A stretch of DNA of 64,000 nt from Flavobacterium sp. Sd200 (GCF_009826935.1 NZ_WUMN01000002.1:434001-498000), one strand, 5' to 3'. Shown: positions 8,578 through 17,695, numbered from the stretch's first letter. Program-made: numbers and translations. Notes: a model not told the origin generated them from the letters alone.

Positions 8578-10592
8578 CACGATAATTCGAGTATTATGGT
8601 TTGATCTTTATTAAAAGCCTGACCCGGTTTTAACGACTGTTTTTTAACCTTGCCCACGCCAATTACCTGTACTTTTAACCCTATGTTGCCCAACAATGCA
8701 ACGGCATCCATACCGCTCATGCTTATTACGTTAGGCACCATGTCTTTTTTTATTTTGTTTTGCTTGTCATAATAAGAAGCAAATAGTTTTTCCTGTTCCT
8801 TTATCGTAGCATCAAGTTTTTTAACGTTGTTGGTAGAAGGCAGATCGGTAAATATCTTTTGTGCTATCCTTCTAAACACCGGACCCGAAACATCGGCACC
8901 ATAATATCCCTTGGCTACGTGTGGCTTATTGATAATAACAATGCACGAATACTGCGGCTCATCTGCCGGGAAGTACCCCACAAAGGTTGACGAGTAATAC
9001 ATATCTCCATTAGTCTTACCTCCTTTACCATAGTTAACCTGAGCCGTACCCGTTTTACCCGCCATAGAAAAATTAGGCGAATAGAGTTTACTACCCGTAC
9101 CTTTTTTAACCACGTTCTCCATAATGGCACGTACCTGGTCAATGGTTTCCTGCGAGCATATTTGCGGGTTCATTACCTCTTTATCAAACTTTTTAATGGT
9201 TTTGTCCCACTCTTTAATTTCCTTTACAAAAAGTGGTCTTACCATCTCGCCATTATTGGCAACCGCATTATAAAAAGTAAGCGTTTGTAACGGAGTTAAG
9301 CTTACATTATAGCCAAAGCCCATCCAGGGCAATGTTGTGCGCGACCACATTTTATCATTTGGTTGCGGTATATATGGTTTACCTTCCCCTTTTATAGAAA
9401 CACCAAGCCTTTTATTGAGCCCATATTTATTAAGGTTATTTACAAACCCCCATGGATTGTCTTTGTAGCTCTCATACACCGCCTGAACCAGTACTGTATT
9501 AGAAGAGAGCTCAAAACCTCTCGCCAACGATATTTTACCATAACCACCTTTGTGCGAATCTCTTACGTGTCGGCCATTAATAACTATGTCACCACCCTTA
9601 GTATCATATACTTTACTGGTATCTACCTTTTTATCTTCAAGCATAGAGATAAGTCCGGCAAGCTTAAAGCTCGATCCTGGCTCTGCCGACTCGCCCACGG
9701 CATAGTTTATTGTTTCGTAATACGACCCATCGGTAGCACGACCTAAATTTGAGATAGCCTTTACATAGCCTGTCTTGGTTTCCATAACCACCACACAACC
9801 ATGATCGGCCTCATAATACTCCAATTGTTTTAACAATGCATGGTGAGCAATATCCTGTATATAAACATCTATGGTAGATATAACATCATAACCGTCTACA
9901 GGTTCTACTTCGTTAACATCGCTAATAGGTTTCCACTGGTTGCGGGCAATTTTTTGCATCATGTGACGTCCATCTTTACCGTTTAGGTAAGAAGCAAAAG
10001 CCCCCTCGATACCCACATACAGCTTTTCGCCATCATCATCAATACGCTCATAACCCACAGTACGCTCGGCAATTTTACCTATAGGATGCTCACGCACCGT
10101 TTTTTGTTCGGTTATTATACCACCTTTATAAGCCCCAAGTTTAAACAACGGAAAGCGTTTTATGCGAAGTAGCTCTGTATAACTAAGCCCTTTTGCTATA
10201 AAATGATACCTGTCTTTATTGGTACGTGCTCTTCGTAACTCATTAAAATAATGATTAGACGATTTGCATAGCATTGCCGAAAGCGAGTCGGCCAGCGGCT
10301 CCAGATATTCATCAAAATCCTCCTGCTTGGGCGCAAGAGCATCAAACCTGATAATATAATTAGGTATAGACGTTGCCAAAAGGCTGCCATCTGCGCTGTA
10401 TACATTGCCCCTGTTTGCCGGAATGGTAAAGTTTTTAACGGTACGCTCTCGCGCAAGCTGACGGTAATAGTCGCCCTCAACCCACTGTATATTAGTGAGC
10501 TTTACAGAAACAAGTATAGCCATCACAAAAATTGCGAAGGCTACCAGGTATATCCTGTAAGAGACTTTTTTATCGTCTGTTTTTACTTCCAT
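8577..10592 (-). CDS. ftsI: Septal peptidoglycan transpeptidase FtsI (PBP3) with PASTA domain
   Basis: The 671-residue class B penicillin-binding protein is anchored by one membrane segment near residues 14-32. A dimerisation domain follows, then the transpeptidase domain with SSFK at 307-310 (acyl-enzyme serine), SSN at 363-365 and KTGT at 513-516. A PASTA-type domain (MVPNVISMSGMDAVALL onward) ends the protein. FtsI crosslinks septal peptidoglycan made by FtsW. The ATG at 10592 overlaps the end of ftsL by 10 bases; an in-frame GTG at 10604 is the alternative start. Confidence 0.95.
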   Translation of the reverse strand: MEVKTDDKKVSYRIYLVAFAIFVMAILVSVKLTNIQWVEGDYYRQLARERTVKNFTIPANRGNVYSADGSLLATSIPNYIIRFDALAPKQEDFDEYLEPLADSLSAMLCKSSNHYFNELRRARTNKDRYHFIAKGLSYTELLRIKRFPLFKLGAYKGGIITEQKTVREHPIGKIAERTVGYERIDDDGEKLYVGIEGAFASYLNGKDGRHMMQKIARNQWKPISDVNEVEPVDGYDVISTIDVYIQDIAHHALLKQLEYYEADHGCVVVMETKTGYVKAISNLGRATDGSYYETINYAVGESAEPGSSFKLAGLISMLEDKKVDTSKVYDTKGGDIVINGRHVRDSHKGGYGKISLARGFELSSNTVLVQAVYESYKDNPWGFVNNLNKYGLNKRLGVSIKGEGKPYIPQPNDKMWSRTTLPWMGFGYNVSLTPLQTLTFYNAVANNGEMVRPLFVKEIKEWDKTIKKFDKEVMNPQICSQETIDQVRAIMENVVKKGTGSKLYSPNFSMAGKTGTAQVNYGKGGKTNGDMYYSSTFVGYFPADEPQYSCIVIINKPHVAKGYYGADVSGPVFRRIAQKIFTDLPSTNNVKKLDATIKEQEKLFASYYDKQNKIKKDMVPNVISMSGMDAVALLGNIGLKVQVIGVGKVKKQSLKPGQAFNKDQTIILELS

Positions 10593-10930
10593 ATTCGTTG
10601 CCACAAATCCTTTTCTTCTTTCTCAGTAACCTTTATCTTTTTGGGCGGTGCTGCCGAAGGATAAATTTCTCTCTCTTCCATTTTGCGCGCCACGGTGCTT
10701 TCCATTTTAAGCTCCATCAGTTCGCAGCGGCGGTCTATAGATTCCGACCTCAGCTCTTTAATTTCGCTTTCCAGTGCGGTTATATAGTAAAGCTTTTGCT
10801 CATAGCTGTGCGAATTTGCAATCATCAGCATAGCCATAAGTACTAAGAACACAATAAAGCCCCAGTTCTTCATAGACCCATCGTCTACAAGATATTTTGC
10901 TTTAAGTAAACTGTACACCCCGCCTTTCAT
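10583..10930 (-). CDS. ftsL: FtsL-like small division protein
   Basis: The 115-residue bitopic protein has a cytoplasmic N-terminus of about 20 residues, one membrane helix at about 22-42 (WGFIVFLVLMAMLMIA) and then a coiled coil at about 45-88. FtsL sequences diverge widely, so the call rests on architecture and on the fixed position between rsmH and ftsI. It should bridge FtsQ and the FtsW-FtsI synthase. It begins 4 bases downstream of the rsmH stop and overlaps ftsI. Confidence 0.85.
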   Translation of the reverse strand: MKGGVYSLLKAKYLVDDGSMKNWGFIVFLVLMAMLMIANSHSYEQKLYYITALESEIKELRSESIDRRCELMELKMESTVARKMEEREIYPSAAPPKKIKVTEKEEKDLWQRIWK

Positions 10931-10934
10931 AACC

Positions 10935-11843
10935 CTATTTCTTTTCGGCCACCCTAAGCTTTGCGCTGCGTGCCCTGTTATTAATTTGTATCTCCTCTTC
11001 TGTAGGAACGATCAGTTTTTCGATGCTCTTAAAAGGCACTTCAAAATTCCCGAAAAAATCACGCTCCGGCTCGCCTTCAAACATACCGTTGCGCATAAAG
11101 CGTTTTACAAGCCTGTCTTCAAGCGAATGATAGGATATTACGCTAAGCCTACCGCCCGGTTTAAGTATTTCAAGAGACTGCACCAAAAACTCTTTCAGCA
11201 CATCCATTTCCTGATTTACCTCTATACGTATTGCCTGATATATCTGCGCCAATATTTTATTGCTTTTATGCCCCGGCAAAAAACGGCTCAATACAGCTTT
11301 AAGCTGGTTGCCATCGGTTATTGCGGCATCGCGGCGCGCATTAACAATAACATTTGCCATAGCACCTGCATTTTTAAGCTCGCCATAATCAAACAAAACC
11401 CTTTTAAGTTCTGCCTCATCATATTCGTTAACTACCTTAAAGGCATCAAGGTCGTTCTTTTTGCTCATGCGCATATCGAGTGCGGCATTAAAGCGCGTGC
11501 TAAAGCCTCGCTCTGCCACATCAAACTGATGCGACGAAACACCCAGATCGCCCAAAATACCATCTACCTCTTTAACCCCATGAAAACGCAGGTATCTTTT
11601 TATAAACCTAAAATTTTCGGGTATCAACACAAAACGCTCATCATCTATTATGTTAGCCTGCGCATCTTCATCCTGGTCAAAACCAAACAATTTACCGTTT
11701 GGTCCCAGCCTCTTCATTATTTCGCGCGAATGACCCCCACCACCAAAGGTTACATCAACATACACCCCGTCGGGCTTAATATTAAGTCCGTCTACCGTTT
11801 CTTTAAGCAGCACAGGGTTATGATATTCCATCTTCGTCATCAT
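10935..11843 (-). CDS. rsmH: 16S rRNA (cytosine-1402-N4)-methyltransferase RsmH
   Basis: The 302-residue methyltransferase modifies C1402 in the ribosomal P site using SAM. YHNPVLLKETVDGL at the start, the SAM loop DVTFGGGGHS, GILGDLGVSSHQFD, and VISYHSLEDRLVKRFM identify the family (MraW). The first ATG lies 26 bases inside mraZ. Two more in-frame ATGs, at 11840 and 11831 (MEYHNPVL), are plausible starts, the last being the closest match to typical family N-termini. It is the second gene of the dcw transcript. Confidence 0.95.
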   Translation of the reverse strand: MMTKMEYHNPVLLKETVDGLNIKPDGVYVDVTFGGGGHSREIMKRLGPNGKLFGFDQDEDAQANIIDDERFVLIPENFRFIKRYLRFHGVKEVDGILGDLGVSSHQFDVAERGFSTRFNAALDMRMSKKNDLDAFKVVNEYDEAELKRVLFDYGELKNAGAMANVIVNARRDAAITDGNQLKAVLSRFLPGHKSNKILAQIYQAIRIEVNQEMDVLKEFLVQSLEILKPGGRLSVISYHSLEDRLVKRFMRNGMFEGEPERDFFGNFEVPFKSIEKLIVPTEEEIQINNRARSAKLRVAEKK

Positions 11844-12291
11844 TTAAATTTCCCATCACTTCTTCAGCAAGACTCGCAAAATCATCTGCAGACTCGTCTA
11901 TAGAAGCCTCATACTTCTCTTTATCCCAAATCTCCACGATATTCACCGCCGAAGAAAGCACTATATCATTTTTAATCCCGGCAAAAACCACCAGGTCTTT
12001 GGGTATCAGCAACCTTCCGGCACTATCCATCTCTACTACTTTAACCCCAGCCGTAAACCTCCTTATAAAATCATTATTCTTCTTTACAAATCGGTTAAGC
12101 TTGTTTATTTTCGCCATCATTTTGTTCCACTCCCCCATAGGGTAAAGCTCAAGGCAAGGCTGAAAAACCGAGCGTTTTAACACAAAACCCTCCTCCAGGC
12201 CTTCATGCAATTGCTTCTTTAAAGGAGCAGGCAGCATGAGCCTTCCCTTTAAATCTGCCTTACATTCGTATGTGCCTATAATGGTATTCAA
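11818..12291 (-). CDS. mraZ: Transcriptional regulator MraZ
   Basis: The 157-residue protein has two AbrB-like SpoVT/MraZ domains. The first begins IIGTYECKADLKGRLMLPA. The second is centred on VVEMDSAGRLLIPKDLVVFAG. MraZ is the head gene of the dcw cluster and in E. coli represses its own promoter by binding TGGGN repeats. Matching TGG repeats lie just upstream here (12338-12360). The protein ends in an acidic tail (DDEDGIS) overlapping the rsmH start. Confidence 0.95.
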   Translation of the reverse strand: MNTIIGTYECKADLKGRLMLPAPLKKQLHEGLEEGFVLKRSVFQPCLELYPMGEWNKMMAKINKLNRFVKKNNDFIRRFTAGVKVVEMDSAGRLLIPKDLVVFAGIKNDIVLSSAVNIVEIWDKEKYEASIDESADDFASLAEEVMGNLNDDEDGIS

Positions 12292-12318
12292 GCAGTTAGG
12301 TTTTTAGTCTTAACAAAG

Positions 12319-12364
12319 CAAATATAGAATTTTTTTACCACTTGTTACCACCCACTCCCACTTT
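12319..12364 (-). promoter_or_regulatory. mraZ promoter with MraZ-box-like TGG repeats
   Basis: Read on the minus strand, TATATTTG at 12326-12319 is a perfect Bacteroidota -7 box, placing a start about 20 bases before mraZ. Immediately upstream, TGG triplets begin at 12360, 12350 and 12340, exactly 10 bp apart (TGGGAGTGGG, TGGTAACAAG, TGGTAAAAAA). A further TGGT begins at 12392. This matches the 10-bp spacing of known MraZ operators, and the boxes would cover the -33 region. Confidence 0.75.
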
Positions 12365-12668
12365 GTTGATAAGTTTTACACTTTTTTTACCACCTGCTAA
12401 CATATTGCTGCATTTTGAGCCTGCCACATGCTTTTGCATATTTTGACACTCAGTTTTTTAAACCTGAAGATTGTTTAAAATTTTAAGAAAACTTAACAAT
12501 CATATTACGAAACCCTAAAAGTTTATTGATTTAGGAATATTACAGCCAAATATCTTTATTTAACTAATTTTTAAAGTTTGAATAATTGTAATGCAACAGA
12601 TTAGAAAGTGCTATATAAAATTTAAGCCAATTTATGACAGCTTAAAGTCTACTTAACTTATATATTTA

Positions 12669-12676
12669 TATATTTG
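12669..12676 (+). promoter_or_regulatory. -7 box of the alpha/beta hydrolase gene
   Basis: TATATTTG fits TAnnTTTG exactly. The predicted start of transcription is only a few bases before the ATG at 12688, so the message may be nearly leaderless, or translation may start at the ATG at 12703. No clear TTG is found at -33. Confidence 0.5.
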
Positions 12677-12687
12677 TGCTGATTTGA

Positions 12688-13464
12688 ATGTTTACAACCA
12701 AGATGCAAAGCACACACAAAGACGGAAAATACAGCTACTATGAGGCTGGCGAAGGCACCCCAATTATTATTCTTCATGGCCTAATGGGCGGATTAAGCAA
12801 CTTTGACGGTGTGGCAAAATATTTTCCGGAGCATGGGTATAAAGTGGTAATACCCGAACTGCCTTTATATACCCAAAGCATTTTAAAAACCAACGTTAAG
12901 GCTTTTGCCCGGTGGGTTAAAGATTTTATTACCCACATGGGTTTTGAAAGGGTTATACTTTTAGGTAATTCGCTTGGAGGACATATTGCACTGTACCATA
13001 CAAAAATGTATCCTGAAAAAATGCTTGGGCTGGTTATTACAGGGAGCTCGGGCCTTTATGAAAGTGCTATGGGCGACAGCTACCCGCGCCGTGGCGATAA
13101 AGAATACATTAGAAAAAAAGCACAGGAGGTTTTTTATGATCCTGCCATTGCTACAGATGAAATTATAGACGAAGTATATGAGGTGGCCAACGACCGCATT
13201 AAGCTTATAAAAACATTAACCATTGCCAAAAGTGCCATTAGGCATAATATGGCAAAAGACCTGCCTAAAATGCATGTTCCAACAGGCATTATTTGGGGAA
13301 GGAACGACACTGTTACTCCACCCGATGTTGCCGAAGAGTTTGACAAACTTTTGCCGAACAGCACCCTATACTGGATAGACAAATGCGGGCATGCTGCCAT
13401 GATGGAGCACCCGGACGAGTTTAACCGCCTGATGCACGAGTGGCTAAAGAAAGCGGGGCTGTAA
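12688..13464 (+). CDS. Alpha/beta-fold hydrolase
   Basis: A 258-residue soluble hydrolase. HGLMGGLSNF at residues 30-39 is the oxyanion-hole loop. GNSLGG at 93-98 is the nucleophile elbow (Ser95). Asp207 in GRNDTVTPP and His235 in KCGHAAMMEHP complete the triad. The substrate cannot be told; closest general types are esterases and C-C bond hydrolases such as those of meta-cleavage pathways. It is divergent from mraZ and followed by a terminator, so it is probably a single-gene unit. Confidence 0.85.
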   Translation: MFTTKMQSTHKDGKYSYYEAGEGTPIIILHGLMGGLSNFDGVAKYFPEHGYKVVIPELPLYTQSILKTNVKAFARWVKDFITHMGFERVILLGNSLGGHIALYHTKMYPEKMLGLVITGSSGLYESAMGDSYPRRGDKEYIRKKAQEVFYDPAIATDEIIDEVYEVANDRIKLIKTLTIAKSAIRHNMAKDLPKMHVPTGIIWGRNDTVTPPDVAEEFDKLLPNSTLYWIDKCGHAAMMEHPDEFNRLMHEWLKKAGL

Positions 13465-13533
13465 AAGAATTTTAGATTCAGGAATTCAGACTGGGCTTCA
13501 CCCGAATCTTTTATCATAACCAAATAAAATACT

Positions 13534-13562
13534 AACCTGACGGCAATACGTCAGGTTTTTTT
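13534..13562 (+). terminator. Rho-independent terminator after hydrolase
   Basis: Nine-base stem AACCTGACG / CGTCAGGTT with loop GCAATA, followed by a T run. Confidence 0.85.
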
Positions 13563-13622
13563 ATTTGAAGACACCCTGTATGACACTTTATTACCTTCTT
13601 TTATGCCTAATTTAAAAATCGC

Positions 13623-13630
13623 TACCTTTG
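13623..13630 (+). promoter_or_regulatory. -7 box of engB
   Basis: TACCTTTG matches TAnnTTTG, 37 bases before the preferred engB start. A -33 TTG is not evident. Confidence 0.5.
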
Positions 13631-13666
13631 CGACTTTAACGGCAAATGCCTCCAAAACACAATCTC

Positions 13667-14287
13667 ATGAAAATTAATACTGCCGAATTTATTGTAAGCA
13701 ACTCTGATGTTAAGCTTTGCCCTAAAGAACTTATACCGGAGTATGCCTTTATTGGCAGGAGTAATGTGGGCAAGTCGTCTTTAATAAACATGTTAACGGG
13801 GCGCAACAGCCTTGCTAAAACATCGGGCAGGCCGGGTAAAACGCAGTTAATAAACCACTTTAAAATTAACAGCAACTGGTTTTTGGTCGATTTACCGGGC
13901 TATGGATATGCGCGTGTTTCTAAATCTACTAAAGACACTTTCCAGAAATTTATTACCGATTATTTTGAACGTCGCGAACAGCTGGTGTGCGCCTTTGTGC
14001 TTATAGACATTAGGCACGAGGCCCAAAAAATTGATCTTGAGTTTATGAACTATCTGGGTGAGGCGCAGGTACCGTTTTGTATAATTTTTACAAAGGCCGA
14101 TAAAATTAGCCGTGGCAAAATAGATGCCCATGTTGCCGCCTACCGCAAGCAAATGCTGGCAGGAGACTGGGAAGAAATGCCACAGCATTTTGTAACCTCA
14201 TCTACAGAAGCCACAGGCCGCGACAGTGTTCTTGACTACATTGAAACCGTAAACCAGGGGATTTTTGACAATCAGGGATTTTTATAG
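13667..14287 (+). CDS. engB: Ribosome biogenesis GTPase EngB (YihA/YsxC)
   Basis: A 206-residue TRAFAC-class GTPase needed for large ribosomal subunit assembly. G1 is GRSNVGKSS at about residues 30-38, G3 is DLPGYGYA at about 75, G4 is TKADK and G5 is SSTEATG. The start MKINTAEF is chosen because family members begin there; an in-frame ATG at 13646 would add seven residues (MPPKHNL) close to the transcription start. The stop is 10 bases from the convergent lytT-like gene. Confidence 0.95.
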   Translation: MKINTAEFIVSNSDVKLCPKELIPEYAFIGRSNVGKSSLINMLTGRNSLAKTSGRPGKTQLINHFKINSNWFLVDLPGYGYARVSKSTKDTFQKFITDYFERREQLVCAFVLIDIRHEAQKIDLEFMNYLGEAQVPFCIIFTKADKISRGKIDAHVAAYRKQMLAGDWEEMPQHFVTSSTEATGRDSVLDYIETVNQGIFDNQGFL

Positions 14288-14297
14288 TTAGGCAAGG

Positions 14298-15005
14298 CTA
14301 CTCATTAAGGTAGCGTTGCACGAATTCATTTTTATAGACCTCTCCTAAGGATATTTCGTGCTCAGCAATATACAGGTTATGGCTGTCAAAAGAGTCTACC
14401 ACCGCAAGGTTTACAATATACGATTTGCTTACACGCATAAAATTCAAAACAGGCAGTTTTTGCTGTATGGTTTTAAGGTTCATGGCTGTAATGAGTTTTT
14501 GAATTTTGGTATATAGCACCACATAATCTTTTAAACCCTCAATAAACAATATATCTTCAAAATTGATTTTGTAATACCGCCTGTCTGCCTTTATCACAAG
14601 AAACTCGTTGCCTGCTTTTTCCACCACGCTTTTCTCTGTTTCGTCAGATAGTAGTTTTTTGTATAAAACGGCTTTATTAATAGCTTTTTCGAGCCTGTCT
14701 TTTTCAATAGGCTTAAGCAGATAATCCACCGCATCGAGTTCATAGCTTTTAAGGGCATACTGCGAGTAGGCAGTGGTAAAAATTATTAGTGTTTGGGCAG
14801 GGATCTGTTCAGCAAACTCCAAGCCTGTCACCTTTGGCATCTGTATGTCCAAGAATACCAAATCAGTCTTATTGTCTTTTAAAAAAGCCAGTGCTGCAGG
14901 GGCGTTCGAGAACATTCCCACAATTTTAATATCCGAAACTTCCTCTATAAGTTCCTGCATGCCCTGTCTTGCCAAAGGTTCGTCGTCTACAATTATACAG
15001 TTCAT
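14298..15005 (-). CDS. LytTR-family response regulator
   Basis: The 235-residue regulator has a receiver domain (residues 1-120) with acidic pocket DDE at 7-9, phospho-acceptor Asp53 in VFLDIQMPKVTG, and conserved Thr and Lys further on (TTAYSQYA, LLKPIEKDRL). The C-terminal LytTR DNA-binding domain spans about 135-235, with RRYYKINFEDILFIEGLKDYV. Its ATG overlaps the kinase stop (ATGA), so the two form one operon. Targets are unknown. Confidence 0.93.
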   Translation of the reverse strand: MNCIIVDDEPLARQGMQELIEEVSDIKIVGMFSNAPAALAFLKDNKTDLVFLDIQMPKVTGLEFAEQIPAQTLIIFTTAYSQYALKSYELDAVDYLLKPIEKDRLEKAINKAVLYKKLLSDETEKSVVEKAGNEFLVIKADRRYYKINFEDILFIEGLKDYVVLYTKIQKLITAMNLKTIQQKLPVLNFMRVSKSYIVNLAVVDSFDSHNLYIAEHEISLGEVYKNEFVQRYLNE

Positions 15006-16090
15006 AGCGGAATGTTTAGGTTAACGGTATATTGTTTGGCCGTTTCTTCAATTGTAATTTGATAATCATCTTTATATAACAGCTCCAGCCGCCGTTTAAT
15101 GTTTGCAAGCCCCAGTCCGCCTGCTTTGGTGTTTACAATAACCTCATCGGGGCTTTTAGTATTACTACAGGTAAAATTAAGGCGGTCATCATGCATCGTT
15201 AAAACAATTTGTATTACAACCTCATTACCCATAATATCTACACTGTGCTTAATGGCATTTTCTACAAAGGTTGTAAATATATTAGGCGGAATATAAATAT
15301 TGATGGGGTTGGTTACACCGGTCTCGGTTTTTATACTGAAATTAAAATTATCCCTTCGTATCTTCTCAAGATTAAGAAAGTTAGAAAGAAACTCAGTTTC
15401 GGCTAAGAGCGAGGTTTTTTCTTCGTTATTATCATACAATTGGTAGCGCAAAAACTCAGAGAGTTTTACTACTACGGCAATGGCTTTTGCAGGACTGTTT
15501 TTTATAAGCACATTTACATTGTTTAGCATGTTGAACAAAAAGTGCGGATTTATCTGGTTTTTAAGCGCATCGAGTTCCATACGCACAGTAATATCGTTCA
15601 GCTCGCTAATTCTTTGCTGGTCTTTTATCCACTTTTGCATAAGCCTTGCTGCAGTTGTGGCTAAAATAATCGGAGTCACAAAAATGGTGGCAGCGATTAT
15701 TTTCTTGACATCGGTTATTTCGGGTTTTATTCCTATGCGATAGGGCTCAAAAAAAGTATCTGTAATATAATTCATAAAAGAAAAACCTGTCATTATAAGC
15801 AACAGCACCAATACAAAATACAACAGATAGCGTCCTCCAAAAAAAAGAGGCATAAGCACATAAATATTAAAATATATTATGATTGCAAAAACCACATGCG
15901 GCATAATATTATGGTAAAACTCAATGTTGCCGCTAAATTTATTTAACTCTCTTAAATTAAACAGCACTCTTGCACTAAGAGAGAGGGCAACAAAGCTGGC
16001 AATCATGCATACATGACGTAACAGCCTGTAGCGGTCATCTATTATAAGGCTTATTATCCTGTTATTTACATCTGTACTTTTTTTCAGCAT
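15002..16090 (-). CDS. LytS-type sensor histidine kinase
   Basis: A 362-residue kinase of the His_kinase/HATPase LytS family. Four hydrophobic segments fill residues 25-150 with no large periplasmic domain, suggesting a membrane or cell-envelope cue. The phospho-acceptor His183 lies in QINPHFLFNMLNN. The HATPase part has PPNIFTTFVENAIKHSV and GGLGLANIKRRL. It is cotranscribed with the LytTR regulator that overlaps it. The signal is unknown. Confidence 0.92.
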   Translation of the reverse strand: MLKKSTDVNNRIISLIIDDRYRLLRHVCMIASFVALSLSARVLFNLRELNKFSGNIEFYHNIMPHVVFAIIIYFNIYVLMPLFFGGRYLLYFVLVLLLIMTGFSFMNYITDTFFEPYRIGIKPEITDVKKIIAATIFVTPIILATTAARLMQKWIKDQQRISELNDITVRMELDALKNQINPHFLFNMLNNVNVLIKNSPAKAIAVVVKLSEFLRYQLYDNNEEKTSLLAETEFLSNFLNLEKIRRDNFNFSIKTETGVTNPINIYIPPNIFTTFVENAIKHSVDIMGNEVVIQIVLTMHDDRLNFTCSNTKSPDEVIVNTKAGGLGLANIKRRLELLYKDDYQITIEETAKQYTVNLNIPL

Positions 16091-16108
16091 TTTTCAAATT
16101 TACTTGTA

Positions 16109-16136
16109 CAAAAATAGCATTGCTTTCTGTCGCCAA
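16109..16136 (-). promoter_or_regulatory. Promoter of the LytS/LytTR operon
   Basis: Minus strand: TTG at 16136-16134, 17 bases, then TATTTTTG at 16116-16109, a full match to the Bacteroidota TTG-N17-23-TAnnTTTG promoter. A second box TAAATTTG at 16102-16095 lies closer to the start codon and is probably too close to serve. Confidence 0.65.
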
Positions 16137-16273
16137 CAGCTATTTTGTACAAAACCTGCCTTTTATTATACCAAATTGCCTTAAAAGGGATTTTGTATAA
16201 AATAAAGGGTGGTTTGTATAAATAAAAAAATAGCAGCGATTGTTAGCTGTTTATTTGCAGCAAAAGTTAAGCC

Positions 16274-16699
16274 ATGAGTTTTAATAAACTACAGCTTTTA
16301 GCAGACGAAATATGCAACATGCCCATTTGCGAAGCAGAAAAAGAAGAGCTGCTGATGCAGGCTGCCGGGCTTATAAGGTTTGCCGAATGCTATGATAAAG
16401 AAATTATTATTAAAGAGCACAGAGGGGTTCTTAGCATTATAGGCCATAAAAGTAATAACAGTGGTGTTGTCCTGTTCGATGCAAGGCACGCCGGAGCTCT
16501 TATGCCTATACCCGCCGTTAATATCCAGGCCATAAAGCAGGCTAAAGAAGTAAAAGAATTTTGGTTTGTATATATAGCCGACTATAAAGAACATGTACAA
16601 CAAAAAGTGCGCGACTTTATTGACGCAAACAATTTGCGCACTGTTTATGACAGGCTTTTTGTTTTCGATTTTTTTAAGGCAACCATACATACCCTTTAA
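16274..16699 (+). CDS. Hypothetical protein, 141 residues
   Basis: Not recognised. A soluble, mixed alpha/beta sequence with no signal peptide or membrane segment. The first third is helical and acidic (EAEKEELLMQAAGLIRF). The middle contains RGVLSIIGHKSNNSG and FDARHAGALMPIPA. The end is aromatic (YDRLFVFDFFKA). It is divergent from the LytS/LytTR operon and lies 12 bases before an outer-membrane barrel gene, so it is probably cotranscribed with it. Being next to a sensor pair hints at regulation by it, but this is inference. Confidence 0.7.
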   Translation: MSFNKLQLLADEICNMPICEAEKEELLMQAAGLIRFAECYDKEIIIKEHRGVLSIIGHKSNNSGVVLFDARHAGALMPIPAVNIQAIKQAKEVKEFWFVYIADYKEHVQQKVRDFIDANNLRTVYDRLFVFDFFKATIHTL

Positions 16700-16711
16700 A
16701 ACCGCTCCACA

Positions 16712-17695
16712 ATGTTTAAGTTATCTTCGACTTTAAAATTATTGCTTCCGGCAGTTATCATTATGTCTCATAAAGCCAATGCCCAGGCTAAGGACACCAC
16801 TGCTACAAAAAAAATAATAAACTATGCTACAGATAAATTTCCTATTACGCGTTTTTTAAACGTAGAGTTCAATCAGGTAGCTCCTTTTACAATTAAACCA
16901 AAATTATACGGAAGCAGCCTTCCTGAACGCGATGTAGAAGCCTTCAACCAGGCAAGGGTTAGTGCCAATATTAACTTTATAAAATCTAAACAATGGATTG
17001 TAGGCACAACTTTGCTGTACCGCTACATGCATTCTGAAACAGAATATACAAACCCGCTGACAAATATTGGGGTTAAAGACAATTTTGATTACCATTATTA
17101 CTCGGCATCGCTAAATATTACACACTTTTCAAGGCTTGCTAAAAAACCTGTTATATATAGTGCCAGTATAATACCCGATGGTGGCAATGAGGGCATAGAA
17201 AGAGTAAGAGGATTTTTATCGGCTACAATAGTCTTGAAAGCAGATGCCAAAACCAAAATGACCGTGGGTCTTCTTGGCTTTATTGACCGAAGCGCACAAA
17301 CCCCGGTAATACCATCGTTTTCTTACGAACGCAAGCTGAACAACGGATGGATAGTAGATGTTATATTGCCCAAACAGCTTTTTATGAAAAAGAACATGTT
17401 TACAAACGGCAGGCTTTCTTTAGGTACAGAGCTTGATGCAACGATGTTTTACTTATATGATTTTAACGGAGATACCTCAAATGTGTATCAGTTTAACCAA
17501 CTCGAAATCAATTCCGGACTGACCTATGAGCATTGCATAGGCCCGTTTATCGCCACACTTAAAACAGGTTTTAAATCGATACCTACATCGAGGGTTCTTT
17601 TAAAGAACGACAAAAACACCGATTATGTTTTCGAGGCCAAAAGCAATGGTGCTTTTTACCTCAATTTAGGAGTATCGTTCAATCCTAAATTATGA
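16712..17695 (+). CDS. Predicted outer-membrane beta-barrel protein (DUF6268-like)
   Basis: The 327-residue protein has an N-terminal signal peptide (residues 1-25, ending KANAQA). Alternating hydrophobic/polar strands follow, ending with NLGVSFNPKL, a strand-like C-terminus typical of barrels. The segment FPITRFLNVEFNQVAPF followed by KLYGSSL recalls DUF6268 proteins; I cannot confirm this without a profile search. It is probably in an operon with the 141-residue gene upstream. Cargo or role unknown. Confidence 0.72.
   Translation: MFKLSSTLKLLLPAVIIMSHKANAQAKDTTATKKIINYATDKFPITRFLNVEFNQVAPFTIKPKLYGSSLPERDVEAFNQARVSANINFIKSKQWIVGTTLLYRYMHSETEYTNPLTNIGVKDNFDYHYYSASLNITHFSRLAKKPVIYSASIIPDGGNEGIERVRGFLSATIVLKADAKTKMTVGLLGFIDRSAQTPVIPSFSYERKLNNGWIVDVILPKQLFMKKNMFTNGRLSLGTELDATMFYLYDFNGDTSNVYQFNQLEINSGLTYEHCIGPFIATLKTGFKSIPTSRVLLKNDKNTDYVFEAKSNGAFYLNLGVSFNPKL

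Larger units (their letters stand above)
12292..12687. other. Divergent intergenic region mraZ / hydrolase
   Basis: This 396-base AT-rich gap holds the mraZ promoter and boxes on its left and a TAnnTTTG box for the plus-strand hydrolase on its right (12669-12676). No ORF with coding character or RNA gene is seen in the middle (12400-12660). Confidence 0.6.

Noticed and set aside
10986..11903. Plus-strand frame of 305 codons opposite rsmH and mraZ
   Set aside because: Lies wholly antisense to two well-supported genes; composition (high Phe, Tyr, Ile, Cys) is that of a shadow frame.
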